A stretch of 64,000 nt of DNA from Epiperipatus broadwayi. Lineage: Eukaryota > Onychophora > Udeonychophora > Euonychophora > Peripatidae. The position numbers and the translations under genes were made by a program. Location of the stretch: the NCBI GenBank assembly GCA_028023455.1, contig JAQFVV010000056.1, positions 4,549,717-4,613,716 of the forward strand, given 5' to 3'. The notes beneath the pieces are model-generated. The model was given only the letters and a program-made list of their open reading frames with translations, did not search any database and was not told where the DNA came from. Positions within the stretch are counted from its first letter, which is position 1. Each line of letters opens with the position of its first letter. Positions 1 through 9,487 of this stretch are shown one piece after another.

Positions 1-431
1 GTTTTTAAAGTTTAAATAATTTTGGTAAAATTAAAATTGAATTTAAAAATATAGTCTAAATAATATTTTGAGACATGACGTCATCAATTCTTCATTTTTA
101 AACGTCTATTCTGTTATAAAACTAAACTGGATAAATTTGTTCACGCTAAAATAAAGTTATTAACCAATCAATGGAGGTAAATTAGCAGGCAAAAATATAG
201 TTTAGACGGAGCGGGAGAAGGAATGTGTAAGTGAAAGAGAAAATAACACATTTTTGTAGCTGATAACACCGTAGCTGGAAAAGTGATATAAATTTAAAAT
301 TTTGTATTTATTTTAAAAAAGTTCTTCTGTAACATATAATATATTTTGACTGTATTGATATGGATTGCTAATTTAAAAAGTTATCTTACCAGGGAAATTT
401 ATTCGAATTTAACCAAAAACCTACAGTAGAG

Positions 432-611
432 ATGGAAGTACAAGGGAACATACCTAAATTTATTACCGAAGAAAAAATATTTGGAAATTGTCTTAATACA
501 GCTTTATTTATGCTCAACCAGAAACTGATTGTTATAACTCAGAAAAATATAAATGGGATGCTACATGAAAACCTAAAAGAGAAGTTACATGCCGTCAGGA
601 AAAAATTATGA
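432..611 (+). CDS. Short hypothetical ORF, 59 codons
   Basis: An ATG-initiated frame of 59 codons ends in TGA and encodes a lysine- and asparagine-rich peptide starting MEVQGNIPKF. It has no signal peptide, no membrane segment and no motif I recognise. Following sequence to about 1135 contains further short Lys-rich frames with stops, so this may be the start of a degraded retroelement gag or simply chance in AT-rich DNA. There are no flanking splice signals or promoter that would make it a host gene. I give it low weight. Confidence 0.12.
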   Translation: MEVQGNIPKFITEEKIFGNCLNTALFMLNQKLIVITQKNINGMLHENLKEKLHAVRKKL

Positions 612-3375
612 CGCAAAATTTATAAGGCTACTTTAAAGTTATTTTGTTCTTCTCTATGGAAAAAATTTAATATGTGTTTTATTATAAAGAAAAATAATGA
701 TGAAGAGAGAATGTTTATCTTTTAAGGAAAAAACATTATTAAAAATATAGTACAAAAATTTTGAAATAAAGAAAAGTAAAGAAGAATATGAAAGTGCTAT
801 TATGTATTTTATGGAAAGGAACCGAAAAACTTTATCTAATCAGAGAAAAATATTATAAAGTACTCAATGGAAGAAATGTTTGATTTAAAAATATAAAATT
901 AAATTACTAAATGAAAATGGATCCATGGAAACAGAAAATTTTAATGAAGATTTAAATAAAGTACCTAAAGATGCATCGTAAAAGTCGTGCGGGAAAATAT
1001 TAGCAGACAATAGTAAAAGAGAATGCCATGAATTAATAATTATATACAATATTGTGAAAACCAAGGATTGTCGTCTATGAAGATTTATTAAACAGAGCTA
1101 TTGTTTTACTTTAAAGTAGAACATTAAGGGACTGAATGAAGAAATAAAAATATTTTTTTTTTTAGCTTAAATATGAACGGTTCAAGAAAGTCTGGTGAAG
1201 AAGTATCGTAAATATAATTTAAATATTTTTTTTATTGATTATATTTAAAGTATAAATGCTATATTAGATTAGGGAAAACATATAAACATAAATTTAATAA
1301 TAATGAGATTTAAATATAATAGCTTAATAGAATGATAGAAATATTGTTTTAAAAATAAAAAGTATGTATGGAAGTTTTAATATCTACAAGAATTAATGGG
1401 ATGGTGAAGCCTACAGAACACGATCGAGAAGATCAAGATCATTTTGGTAATTTTGGTATTTATTCATAATGCATAATGTATTTTTTTTAGATCATCGATT
1501 GATTAAGAATGATGTGTGAAAGTTTTAAAATTATAAGTACACATTTTATACAACATTAAAACATATTCTGAGATAAGAATAATTTTAAAATATGCATGCA
1601 ATAAGTTATTTCAAGTATAATTAATAGTATAAGTTGTCAAAATAATTGTGTGATTCTTTTGAACTTTCATGTAACAAAGTATTAGATATTTTTAAAATAG
1701 TTTGTATATGATAAATATACGAGAAAAGTAGTAAAAGATTTTCTTAGAGAACAGCTGTATAGTTTTGAAATAAAATGAATTTTATTATTGTTAGAAATGT
1801 AGATAAAAATTTGTCGATGTAATGTATAGAAAAATCTAGAGAAATAAGATCGGATAGTGACTTGGTAGTACTAGTGTAGAGGAAACCAAGATGATGTTTT
1901 GCTAAGAAATAAAAAAAAAAAATAAATAAAGTATTTGGATCATAGTTAGTTTGTGTGATTTCAGTATAGCTAACTAAGCCCTATCACTGAACACATATAT
2001 TTTGGACAGTGTCTTTACGTATCTTTTAAACTCTTTGATGTTATATAAAGCTGAAGAAATAGCTTTAGCATCACTCCTATAATAGAGGTGGGTAGACAGA
2101 CAAAGGTCGCTCCTCTATAATGTTTTTAATTCACTGTGCCATTATTGTCAAGGTTTATGATGGATAATATTCTAGTTATTTTGATCCTGTGCATCTATTT
2201 TCGCTATCCTTGTTTCGTGAATCTGCATCGTCAGAAAGATATTTTACAGAAATAATGAATAAAATAGAACTGAGGGTATGTTATCATTTAAGTAAGAATA
2301 GTTTATTTACTGGAATGTGTTAGAACTGTGTAATTTTAAAAGTGAAAGGACAAAAATCATAGAGTGAGAAAGAATCATATAATACAGTTTAAAACCAATT
2401 TGGAAACGAATGTAAGATTTTTAAAAGAGAAATCTAAAACAAAGTTTTTTTTTTTAAGTGATAATAAAATTTGAATATTTTGATAATAATATTTAGAAAA
2501 TAAATATTGCATGTTTGTTAAGAAAATAATTCAATAATGTGTAATAGACACATATATTTATGCATGGTGTGTTAATAATTGTAATTACCATCCGAAGCAA
2601 GGCTTGAATGAGTATATTAGATTAATAAGCATTGTATAGTGAACAGTAAAATGTAATATCAAATGTAGAAGAATGTTTTTTTTTTTTGAATCTGTAGGAT
2701 TCCATATAACTAATATAAAATTAGAGTTTTATGATTTTGTAGAATGTTTACTACGAATGTAATTTTATAAAATATAATTTTAAAAAATAGTAGGGATACA
2801 AAGTATTAAGGATAATTATAAATAAATACATTTTGTAACAAGCTAAACTAAAATAAGAAATCCAATAATAATAATACTGTACTTTCTTAAGTATTTAAAC
2901 GATAAGAATTAACTAGTAAAATAAGTAGAAGTTTGGTTTTATTGTATAAACTAGTAAAATAATTTTGTGATAGGAGAGTAAGGATATCCAATGTACATAA
3001 TGTAAAATAGTGTTATTTGTTTATGTTATTAATAAACTTTGTTGTAAATTTATTATAAAGCTTTGTGTCTTTGTTGTTATTATTTCTTCACATGGATGCA
3101 TGATATCACAATACACATTTATAATTGAAACAGACATATAGTTTTGCACAAAATAGGTAAACATAAAAGTGTTATAATAATTTTGAAAATTTATTTGTAT
3201 GATAAAATTAAAGATCATAATTATGTCATATATTGGTCATAAGTTGGTTGCCACAATATTAAAATAAATTATATGCTAATGTTGCCACACGTATTTTGTT
3301 GACGGATTATTAAAATACTGCCACGTACGTAATTATTTATTTCATTTAGGAAGTAATAAGATCATATTATACTAT

Positions 3376-3411
3376 TATTATTATTATTATTATTATTATT
3401 TATTATTGTTA
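3376..3411. repeat. (ATT)n microsatellite
   Basis: Run of ATT trinucleotides, about 12 units with one interruption near the end. No element boundary is obvious at either side. Confidence 0.9.
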
Positions 3412-4008
3412 GTTGCTGCGTAGTGAATTTATGACATAAAATGCCCTTTTCATAGTTTACTACCGTAATTTTAAATCAGTTAGAATACAATTTATGAACC
3501 TGAGATTTTATTTTATTTTATTTATTCTATTTATTTACTTCATCTTATTTAATTGAGCTAGATTATTATTACAAAGAATATTAAGACATGATTATTATTT
3601 TAATCGAATGAAAAGAGCTTAGAAAGTCGTAAGAATACTATGAGTTAGTTATTTAGTATAGTAAAAGGGGAAATAGTGTTCTTATGCCATTGAGATAGTA
3701 TCATGTGGATAATATCTCAATGTAGTCTATCTCGTTCTCCGTGTCGTCACTCCATGTCTCATGAAAATAATAAATATTTGTTAATTTATTTTTTAAATAT
3801 AACTGTACTTGTATTTTAAAAGTTAGAGCTAATCATCATTTTAATTAATGCTGGATATTTCATTTATTCATTTGTTAAACTGAGCTAGAACCCGTAAAAA
3901 TTTTAAACACTATATAAATTTTATGGGGAGGACGAGGACGGAGGAGGAGGGCAGAATATATATATATAATATTATGATTCGATGTCTGTATTTTTAAAGT
4001 AATATACT

Positions 4009-4980
4009 TAATTATATAACTGAATATTTGTAAATACAGTAACTAAATAATTCAAAAATTTTATCCACTTACTAGCACTTTCAGTTATCCCAGGAATCTG
4101 TGTCAACTAAATCTTTGAAATGCTAACTTTCCCACAATTTTGTGATCTTAACGTTTGCTGCTTGCCTGTTAATTAAGTCATGTTTATATTTGTATATTAG
4201 CATAGCCCCCTTTATTTTTCTTTTATTGTTATTTTTTTCAATTTGCAATATTTTTACACTGTTAAAATTGAAGTCAATACCATAAATACATGATTTATTA
4301 TGGTCGTAAAAAACAGATGCTGAAATATTATTATCTACTATGCAATTTTGTTTCAATTTCTGAACACGTTTTAATAATAGCAAGTGTTCTTTAGTTCTTT
4401 TTTCCAATGTACATCTAGATTCACCTATATATTTACTGCCATACCTACATATCTATTTATAAATGACACAATTTTTATTTATAAATGAGGTTTTATCTTT
4501 GGAGTTATTTATTAATTTATTTAATGTAGGAGGTGTGTAAAATGCAATATCACATATATCTTTATAAATTTTCCTTATAAACTTTACTTGATAATTTGAA
4601 ATATATGGGATTCATATCCATACTTTTTTTATTAGCAGGAGAATCATATTTTATTATTAAAATTTTTATTTTTATATTTTGTATTAAAATCTCTAATAAC
4701 ATTATATATGTAATTATAACTATAGCCATCATTTAACAATTCATTCGAGTATATTTCAATATTTTTGCCTTTATCTGATGAATATTTGCAAAGACTATTA
4801 TTTCTAAATAAGAAGGACTTCAAACCTGCCATTTTGTGTGACATTGGCACTTTTGATTTATATGGAATATAACCTCTTTTTACTATTGGTTTAATGGTCA
4901 TACAGTAATCCAGCATGCCTTGATTCCTAGTTATTTTAAGATCAAGAAACTGAGTGCACTTGCTATTATTAAAACATGTT
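4009..4980 (-). pseudogene. Penelope-like element B, truncated RT C-terminus plus GIY-YIG endonuclease
   Basis: Read on minus, this encodes the end of the reverse transcriptase and then the C-terminal GIY-YIG endonuclease of a Penelope-like element. The 90-codon frame at 4916-4644 contains VPMSHKMAGLKSFLFRNN and CKYSSDK, close to element A (VPMCHKLSGLKF, CKYSSDK). Upstream, 4972-4920 encodes a FLDLKITRN segment equivalent to A's FLDIQVTLN. After frameshifts around 4640-4410 the frame 4407-4123 carries the endonuclease: EKRTKEH, YDHNKSC and a KRKIKGAML segment where A has the catalytic Glu (E replaced by G here). The frame ends in ...KITKLWES. Region 4122-4009 is the 3' untranslated part. The 5' end is cut at about 4980, where it abuts an oppositely oriented copy of its own 3' end. 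It is a dead copy from a different subfamily than element A. Confidence 0.82.
4072..4106 (-). ncRNA. Hammerhead-like motif, PLE B minus copy
   Basis: On minus, TTGACAC is followed by a weak hairpin, then CTGAAAGTGCTA. It lies about 20 nt after the GIY-YIG stop codon, the same relative place as in the other PLE copies. Box 1 departs from the hammerhead CUGANGA and stem II is degraded, so it is probably inactive. It matters mainly as a homologue of 5239-5272. Confidence 0.4.
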
Positions 4981-4984
4981 CAGA

Positions 4985-5339
4985 AATCAAAACAAAATTG
5001 CATAGTAGATAATAATATTTCAGCATCTGATTTTTACGACCATAATAAATCATGTATTTATGGTTTTGACGTCAATTTTAACAGTGTAAAAATATTGCAA
5101 ATTGAAAAAAAAATAACAATAAAAGAAAAATAAAGGAGGCTAAGCTAATATACAAATATAAACATGACTTAATTAACAGGCAAGCAGAAAACGTTAAGAT
5201 CACAAAATTGTGGGAAAGTTAGCATTTCAAATCTTTAGTTGACACAGATTACTGGGATAATTGAAAGCGCTCTTAAGTGGATAAAAAATTTTAATTATTT
5301 AGTTACTGTATTTACAAATGTTCAGTTATATAATTACAT
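4985..5339 (+). mobile_element. PLE B 3' end, plus-oriented arm of an inverted repeat
   Basis: This segment is the reverse complement of 4009-4370 with about 10% difference. It includes the endonuclease end (the DHNKSC motif and the terminal KITKLWES codons) and the 3' untranslated region. A single-base deletion in the A-rich run near 5110 and a change at 5143 break the reading frame. The two arms are separated by about 610 bp of element B's RT end. Partial copies in inverted orientation joined to a longer copy are a known product of PLE integration. The arm runs straight into the 5' repeat of element A. Confidence 0.82.
5239..5272 (+). ncRNA. Hammerhead-like motif, PLE B plus copy
   Basis: TTGACAC is followed by the hairpin GATTA-ctggga-TAATT, then GAAA and the palindrome AGCGCT with a C after it. 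The box 2 and helix III arrangement fits a small type I hammerhead (GAA-AGCGCU-C). Box 1 is degenerate, so activity is doubtful. The palindrome differs from that of element A (AGTACT) but is still self-complementary, which argues for structural conservation. Confidence 0.45.
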
Positions 5340-5346
5340 ATATATA

Positions 5347-5793
5347 TATTCAAAAAGAGAATCAATATGGAACAGATGTAAATAAACCTTCATCATCTGT
5401 TATATTTGATCATAATAAATCTTGTCAATATGGATTTAAATTTGATTATAAAAATATGAAAATTATTCAAATTGAACGTTGTCATAATAAACGTAAATAA
5501 AAGAGGCTATATTGATTTCAAGAAATCGTCAAATGTTAATGAATCGCCAGTCATCAAATGTTAAGATAACAGAATTGTGGGAAATCTGAATTGAACTATG
5601 GGTATTGTTAAGGGTTGTCTCATTTTGATTATTCAACGTTATATAGTTGATAAAGACTACAAAGTGTATAGTCGAAAGTACTTCTAAAAGAATATATATA
5701 AATTGTACTGTATTTTGATATATATATATATTGATTTGTATATTACATATATTGTGAAACGAATACAGATATCAAACTTTATTTATTACATAT
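5347..5793 (+). repeat. PLE A 5' pLTR (partial endonuclease end)
   Basis: Direct copy of 7914-8368. It starts inside the endonuclease coding region at the codons for KENQYGTDVNKPSSS and includes the 3' untranslated segment. One base is missing in the A run near 5496 relative to the 3' copy, which truncates the reading frame after ERCHNKRK. Further small indels lie near 5695. It ends immediately before the start codon of the main ORF. Confidence 0.9.
5645..5681 (+). ncRNA. Hammerhead-like motif in PLE A 5' pLTR
   Basis: TTGATAA is followed by hairpin GACTA...TAGTC (9-nt loop), then GAAA, then AGTACT overlapping the last A, then T. This fits box 1 (two changes from CUGANGA), helix II, box 2 and a palindromic helix III. 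Helix I could form between TAG at 5642-5644 and CTA at 5682-5684, with weaker TTATA/TATAA pairing further out. A duplicate lies at 8215-8251. Confidence 0.5.
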
Positions 5794-5796
5794 ATA

Positions 5797-7530
5797 ATGC
5801 ATTTAAAGATTCTAAGTAAAATGTGGATTTTAAAAGAATGGCGGAAGGTAACGTTAAGGATTATTACGTTAAAATGTAGATTAAACTTTTTAAATGCCTG
5901 TCGTTATTTAGAAGTTTTCCCGAATTGCTGTTTAGTAAAAATAAACAAATCTTGCAAATTATCAGATAAAATTACTAACGATATAAAGGAAATTATTTTA
6001 AAGAATATAATTAAGCAATGCAAATGTTTGCTATTTCGTCAACGGAAATATTTAACGGCTTTAAATCATTTTATTTTGATGAAAAATTGTGATGATTGGT
6101 TTAACTATAAGTGTTTTTGTCAAAAAAATTTTGATAAATTTTATTTAAAAAATGTTGATAAATTGAACAAGAAAATTGAACATTTGTTTCATAAAAATTT
6201 TCCGGATAAAATGAATGATCAAAATTATGTGAACTTGTCTGGTATAAATTTGGATTTCAGTCAAAAATATATTTTAAATTTCGGATCGAAATATGTTGGT
6301 GGTGGATGGAAAGATTGTAATCTTGAATTGAATTCTGCAATAGAACATTCATTTAGTGTGATTAAGTGTGATGCGAATATTTGTAATAACATTGTTAAAG
6401 AAGTTAAAAATAAAAACTTTAAATATAATAGGAATGATAAATGGTTAAGTCAAATTAATAAATTTAAAAGTTTCCTATTAAATAATGACTTAGTGTGTTT
6501 AAAGGAGGACAAGGGCCTTCGTATGTGTTTGTTTACAAGAGCGAAATATAATGAAAAAGTTATGGATCAAATGAAAAAGCTTAAATTTCAAAATAGTCAA
6601 ATAATAAATATTGATACATCTCGCATGAAATTTATAAATGAAATTTTAAAAAAAGCTAAGAATAAAGCTATTGATAGTCATACATATTATAACTTATATC
6701 CATCATCTGCTATTTGCCCTAGGATATTTTCGAATATAAAGCTATATAAAGAAAATTATCCATTGAGATTGATGGTTGATTTTGGTGGTGCATATTATTA
6801 TCAAACATGTAGATATATTGAATTATTACTTCAAGATATTTTAGGTTTTGGAGAATATACTATTTCATCATCGTTTGATTTTGTAGATAAAATTAAGAAT
6901 ATAAATATAGATTTACATGACACAATTTGTACTTTTGATATAAATGAAATGTATGGATCAATAGATAGAATAGAGTCAATTAATATTATTTATAATGCCC
7001 TTGTTTCAAAAAATGTAAAGTCTGATATTATAAATTTTATTATAAAAGTATTGCAGTTTATTGATAAAAATATTTATGTTAATTTTAATAATGAATATTA
7101 TAAAATGAATTTTGGTTGGCCAATGGGTCTTCCTGCTGTTGCTCAAATTTGTAATTTTGTTATATCAACATATGAAAGTAAAATTTTAAAACAATTGAAA
7201 TATCAAGAAATTAAAGTATATCATAGATACGTGGATGATGTTTTTATTTGTGGAAAACAAGAATTAATAGTCAATTTATTTAATGAATTAAATGAGATTA
7301 AGGATATAAAATGGGTTATAACTAAAGAGAAATACAATTCCATAAAATTCTTGGATATTCAAGTTACTCTTAATGATTACAGTTTGGATTATCTTATGTT
7401 AATTAAACCAATTGAAACTAGAGGTTTTATTCCATATGAATCACATGTACCTATGTGTCATAAGCTGTCTGGATTGAAATTCTTATTTCGAAATGAAAAA
7501 TTATGCAAATATTCTAGTGATAAAATTTAA
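5797..7530 (+). CDS. PLE A reverse transcriptase region (first 577 codons)
   Basis: Encodes the N-terminal extension and reverse transcriptase core of a Penelope-like element, which copies element RNA by target-primed reverse transcription. Residues 238-240 are the DKG motif seen near the start of PLE RTs. RT motif A is FDINEMYGSID with the catalytic Asp at residue 381. Motif B is GWPMGLPA at about 440-447. Motif C is YVDD at 478-481, giving both catalytic Asp. A following IKFLDIQVTL block matches the conserved FLD segment. The start ATG at 5797 lies just after the 5' pLTR; an internal Met at residue 9 could serve instead. The frame ends at TAA (7528-7530) after CKYSSDKI, but the same frame continues unbroken into the endonuclease. 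The stop therefore looks like a nonsense mutation (element B has a sense codon at this place), not a natural terminus. Confidence 0.85.
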   Translation: MHLKILSKMWILKEWRKVTLRIITLKCRLNFLNACRYLEVFPNCCLVKINKSCKLSDKITNDIKEIILKNIIKQCKCLLFRQRKYLTALNHFILMKNCDDWFNYKCFCQKNFDKFYLKNVDKLNKKIEHLFHKNFPDKMNDQNYVNLSGINLDFSQKYILNFGSKYVGGGWKDCNLELNSAIEHSFSVIKCDANICNNIVKEVKNKNFKYNRNDKWLSQINKFKSFLLNNDLVCLKEDKGLRMCLFTRAKYNEKVMDQMKKLKFQNSQIINIDTSRMKFINEILKKAKNKAIDSHTYYNLYPSSAICPRIFSNIKLYKENYPLRLMVDFGGAYYYQTCRYIELLLQDILGFGEYTISSSFDFVDKIKNINIDLHDTICTFDINEMYGSIDRIESINIIYNALVSKNVKSDIINFIIKVLQFIDKNIYVNFNNEYYKMNFGWPMGLPAVAQICNFVISTYESKILKQLKYQEIKVYHRYVDDVFICGKQELIVNLFNELNEIKDIKWVITKEKYNSIKFLDIQVTLNDYSLDYLMLIKPIETRGFIPYESHVPMCHKLSGLKFLFRNEKLCKYSSDKI

Positions 7531-8157
7531 AATGTACATTTATTTGTTAATGACTTGTTGAAAATTGGTTATTATAAAAATGCAATCGCTAATATTATTA
7601 AAGGATTTAAAAGAAATCAACACTATAATAAAATTAAAAATAAAAATATCAAAATGAAATGGATTTCAATGCCATTTATATCAGATCAGCAGGTCAAGTT
7701 TATTAGGAAATTTTATAATGGTTTGTATCATATTGCTTTTTTCTCTACAAATAACATAAATAGATTGCTTAATAATTCTAAAATTCAAAATTCAAAGTTT
7801 AATCAAAATTCTATTATATATAGATTGATATGTGGATGCAGCGTACAATACATTGGTGAATCTAAGTGTACATTTGAGAAGAGAATAAAAGAACATATGC
7901 TTTTATATAATAGAATTCAAAAAGAGAATCAATATGGAACAGATGTAAATAAACCTTCATCATCTGTTATATTTGATCATAATAAATCTTGTCAATATGG
8001 ATTTAAATTTGATTATAAAAATATGAAAATTATTCAAATTGAACGTTGTCATAATAAACGTAAAATAAAAGAGGCTATGTTGATTTCAAGAAATCGTCAA
8101 ATGTTAATGAATCGCCAGTCATCAAATGTTAAGATAACAGAATTGTGGGAAATCTGA
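7531..8157 (+). CDS. PLE A C-terminal GIY-YIG endonuclease (same frame, after stop)
   Basis: This continues the RT frame for 208 codons after the in-frame TAA; no ATG is needed if the protein was originally continuous. Counting from 5797, the GIY-YIG core has Tyr at residue 675 (IIYRLICGC) and YIG at 685-687. The two Cys in CGC between these tyrosines match the Cys pair typical of PLE endonucleases. The conserved Arg is in TFEKRIKEH (696), there is a DHNKSC motif, and the catalytic Glu is in KRKIKEAML (759). The protein ends KITELWEI. The domain nicks target DNA to prime reverse transcription. All key residues are present, so only the upstream stop marks the copy as dead. Readthrough or a separate protein cannot be excluded. 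Confidence 0.82.
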   Translation, partial: NVHLFVNDLLKIGYYKNAIANIIKGFKRNQHYNKIKNKNIKMKWISMPFISDQQVKFIRKFYNGLYHIAFFSTNNINRLLNNSKIQNSKFNQNSIIYRLICGCSVQYIGESKCTFEKRIKEHMLLYNRIQKENQYGTDVNKPSSSVIFDHNKSCQYGFKFDYKNMKIIQIERCHNKRKIKEAMLISRNRQMLMNRQSSNVKITELWEI

Positions 8158-8368
8158 ATTGAACTATGGGTATTGTTAAAGGTTGTCTCAATTTGATTAT
8201 TCAACGTTATATAGTTGATATAGACTACAAAGTGTATAGTCGAAAGTACTTCTAAAAGAATATAATTTATATAAATTGTACTGTATTTTGATATATATAT
8301 ATATTGATTTGTATATTACATATATTGTGAAATGAATACAGATATCAAACTTTATTTATTACATATAT
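7914..8368 (+). repeat. PLE A 3' pLTR
   Basis: Direct repeat partner of 5347-5793. It includes the last ~80 endonuclease codons, the stop at 8155-8157 and about 210 bp of AT-rich 3' untranslated DNA ending in a TATA-type dinucleotide run. Confidence 0.9.
8215..8251 (+). ncRNA. Hammerhead-like motif in PLE A 3' pLTR
   Basis: Same layout as 5645-5681, 57 nt after the stop codon: TTGATAT, hairpin GACTA...TAGTC, GAAA, palindrome AGTACT, T. Box 1 carries one more deviation than the 5' copy. Small-helix-III hammerheads are known in PLE repeats; activity of this copy is unproven. Confidence 0.48.
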
Positions 8369-8482
8369 ATATATCAAAACCAAAACTGTCTAACACTATA
8401 CTAGCAAAAAATAAAAATGCAAAACCATAAAACAATACAATACTAGATTAAATTCAAAATTTTACCAAAATCCTTACACAAC

Positions 8483-8516
8483 TATGGTTTCATCTACTAC
8501 AAATAGACCTTCTCAA
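8483..8516 (-). ncRNA. Hammerhead-like motif, PLE C
   Basis: On minus, TTGAGAA is followed by a hairpin with GTCTA pairing TAGAT and then GAAACCAT. It is about 60 nt downstream of the stop codon of the PLE C endonuclease, the same place as in A and B. The helix III palindrome seen in the other copies is not clear here. This is the weakest member of the set together with 4072-4106. Confidence 0.35.
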
Positions 8517-8575
8517 GTGAAAATCAACCTAAAGGAAAACATATATATATACAAACAAACAAACCTTCCCATAAT

Positions 8576-8995
8576 TCATTTCAAACTCCATTTTCCCTTA
8601 ATATCAAAAGAAGTCTTCATAAGATTGATAGCCTCAGAATCAAGGAGTTTTATCATCAAAGTCTCCTTTATTCTTCTTTTTAACTCATTCTTTTCATAAA
8701 AAATAACCGAAGCATTGTTAAACAATATTTTATGACCTGTATTCAATTCATGAATATATAAAGCTGAGTTAAGATACCTATGTTTAACTCTACTTATATG
8801 AACCTTAACCCTTTCATTAAGGCTAAATTTACTCTGGCCTACATAAAATTTACCACAACTGCATGGAATTTTATAAACAATACCAGGAATAGACCTTCTA
8901 TCAATAGACTGCTTTGAACCATTAAGTAATGAATTCAAATCACAACCTTTCCTCCATGCAACCTTCTTTTCACCTAACAAATAACTATTCCTATA
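8576..8995 (-). pseudogene. Penelope-like element C, GIY-YIG endonuclease fragment
   Basis: A 134-codon frame (8980-8576) encodes only the C-terminal endonuclease of a third, more divergent PLE family. The motifs are IVYKIPCSCGKFYVGQSKF (GIY-YIG core with the Cys pair), SLNERVKVH (conserved Arg), ALYIHELNTGHKI (His-rich helix) and KRRIKETLMI (catalytic Glu). The frame is open through the (TA)n tract at about 8992-9002, where the element is truncated at its 5' end. The 3' untranslated part extends toward 8380 and meets element A's end. There is no RT portion. A domesticated stand-alone endonuclease is conceivable, since the domain is intact, but the lack of a promoter and the position inside a PLE cluster favour a truncated retroelement. 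Confidence 0.78.
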
Positions 8996-9004
8996 TATAT
9001 ATAT

Positions 9005-9032
9005 TGTAACGATATATAAATATGTCGTTACA
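9005..9032. repeat. Short hairpin
   Basis: Inverted repeat of TGTAACGAYATA around a 4-nt loop, at the edge of the PLE cluster. It may be a remnant of a small foldback element; no function is evident. Confidence 0.4.
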
Positions 9033-9372
9033 TTAATTTAAAATAAAAACTTAAAAGTTCGCAAATAAAAGTAAAAAACTAAACGCTAAAATTAAAAATG
9101 TTTGTTATACGTATATACATTCACACAGATGCTAAACTTTAAAAAGATTTTTTTTTAATAAATAAAAAAAAGGTATTTGAATGTATTTTTTTATAAAAAA
9201 AAGATTCATAAAAATATTTTAATAAAAAAATAACGTAAGTTAAAATAAAAACAGGTATTAATTAATTCCTGTAATCTATAAATGGAAATGATTGTTTATT
9301 AATTATCTAAAAGCTGTTTAATTAAAAAGTCGGATGGAAAGTTAGATAAGAGAAGAAAGGGATTTTAGCTTG

Positions 9373-9487
9373 ACCAATGGAAGCCAAATAAAGGCCCGGA
9401 CCATAACGAAAAAACAGAACAGTGACGTTTTTGTTCATGGAATCCATAGGAGGACTATAAAAAGAAAAAAATATTGAGTTCCAGTCA
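9373..9487 (+). promoter_or_regulatory. RNA polymerase II core promoter (CCAAT, CRE-like, TATA, Inr)
   Basis: CCAAT lies at about 9373, a CArG-like A/T box between CC and GG at about 9386, and a CRE half-site TGACGT at 9422-9427. TATAAAAAG starts at 9456. A TCAG initiator has its A at 9487, exactly 31 bp downstream of the TATA box. GC content rises here relative to the flanks. An exon with a good splice donor follows, which supports a genuine host promoter rather than chance. Confidence 0.55.

Larger units (their letters stand above)
1..4008. other. AT-rich DNA without recognisable gene
   Basis: I see no convincing coding gene, RNA gene or transposon here. Short open frames exist but are broken every few tens of codons. 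Local features are an (ATT)n tract at 3376-3411 and a purine-rich G/A stretch at about 3925-3952. The block at 430-1135 is somewhat richer in coding-like triplets than its surroundings and may be a decayed element that I cannot name. Confidence 0.5.
5347..8368 (+). mobile_element. Penelope-like element A, nearly complete, with direct pLTRs
   Basis: The element consists of a ~447-bp direct repeat (5347-5793), a long ORF that opens 4 bp later, and the same repeat again at 7914-8368. The 3' repeat contains the C-terminal endonuclease codons and the 3' untranslated region, so the upstream repeat is a partial tandem copy. This is the 'pLTR' layout typical of PLEs rather than true LTRs. The two repeats differ by only a few substitutions and small indels, so insertion was fairly recent compared with the rest of the window. 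The coding region has one in-frame stop. Clade is uncertain: the endonuclease is C-terminal, as in the canonical PLE groups. Confidence 0.88.

Noticed and set aside
3021-3218. 65-codon ORF on minus
   Set aside because: Composition is that of random AT-rich DNA; no motif, promoter or splice signal.
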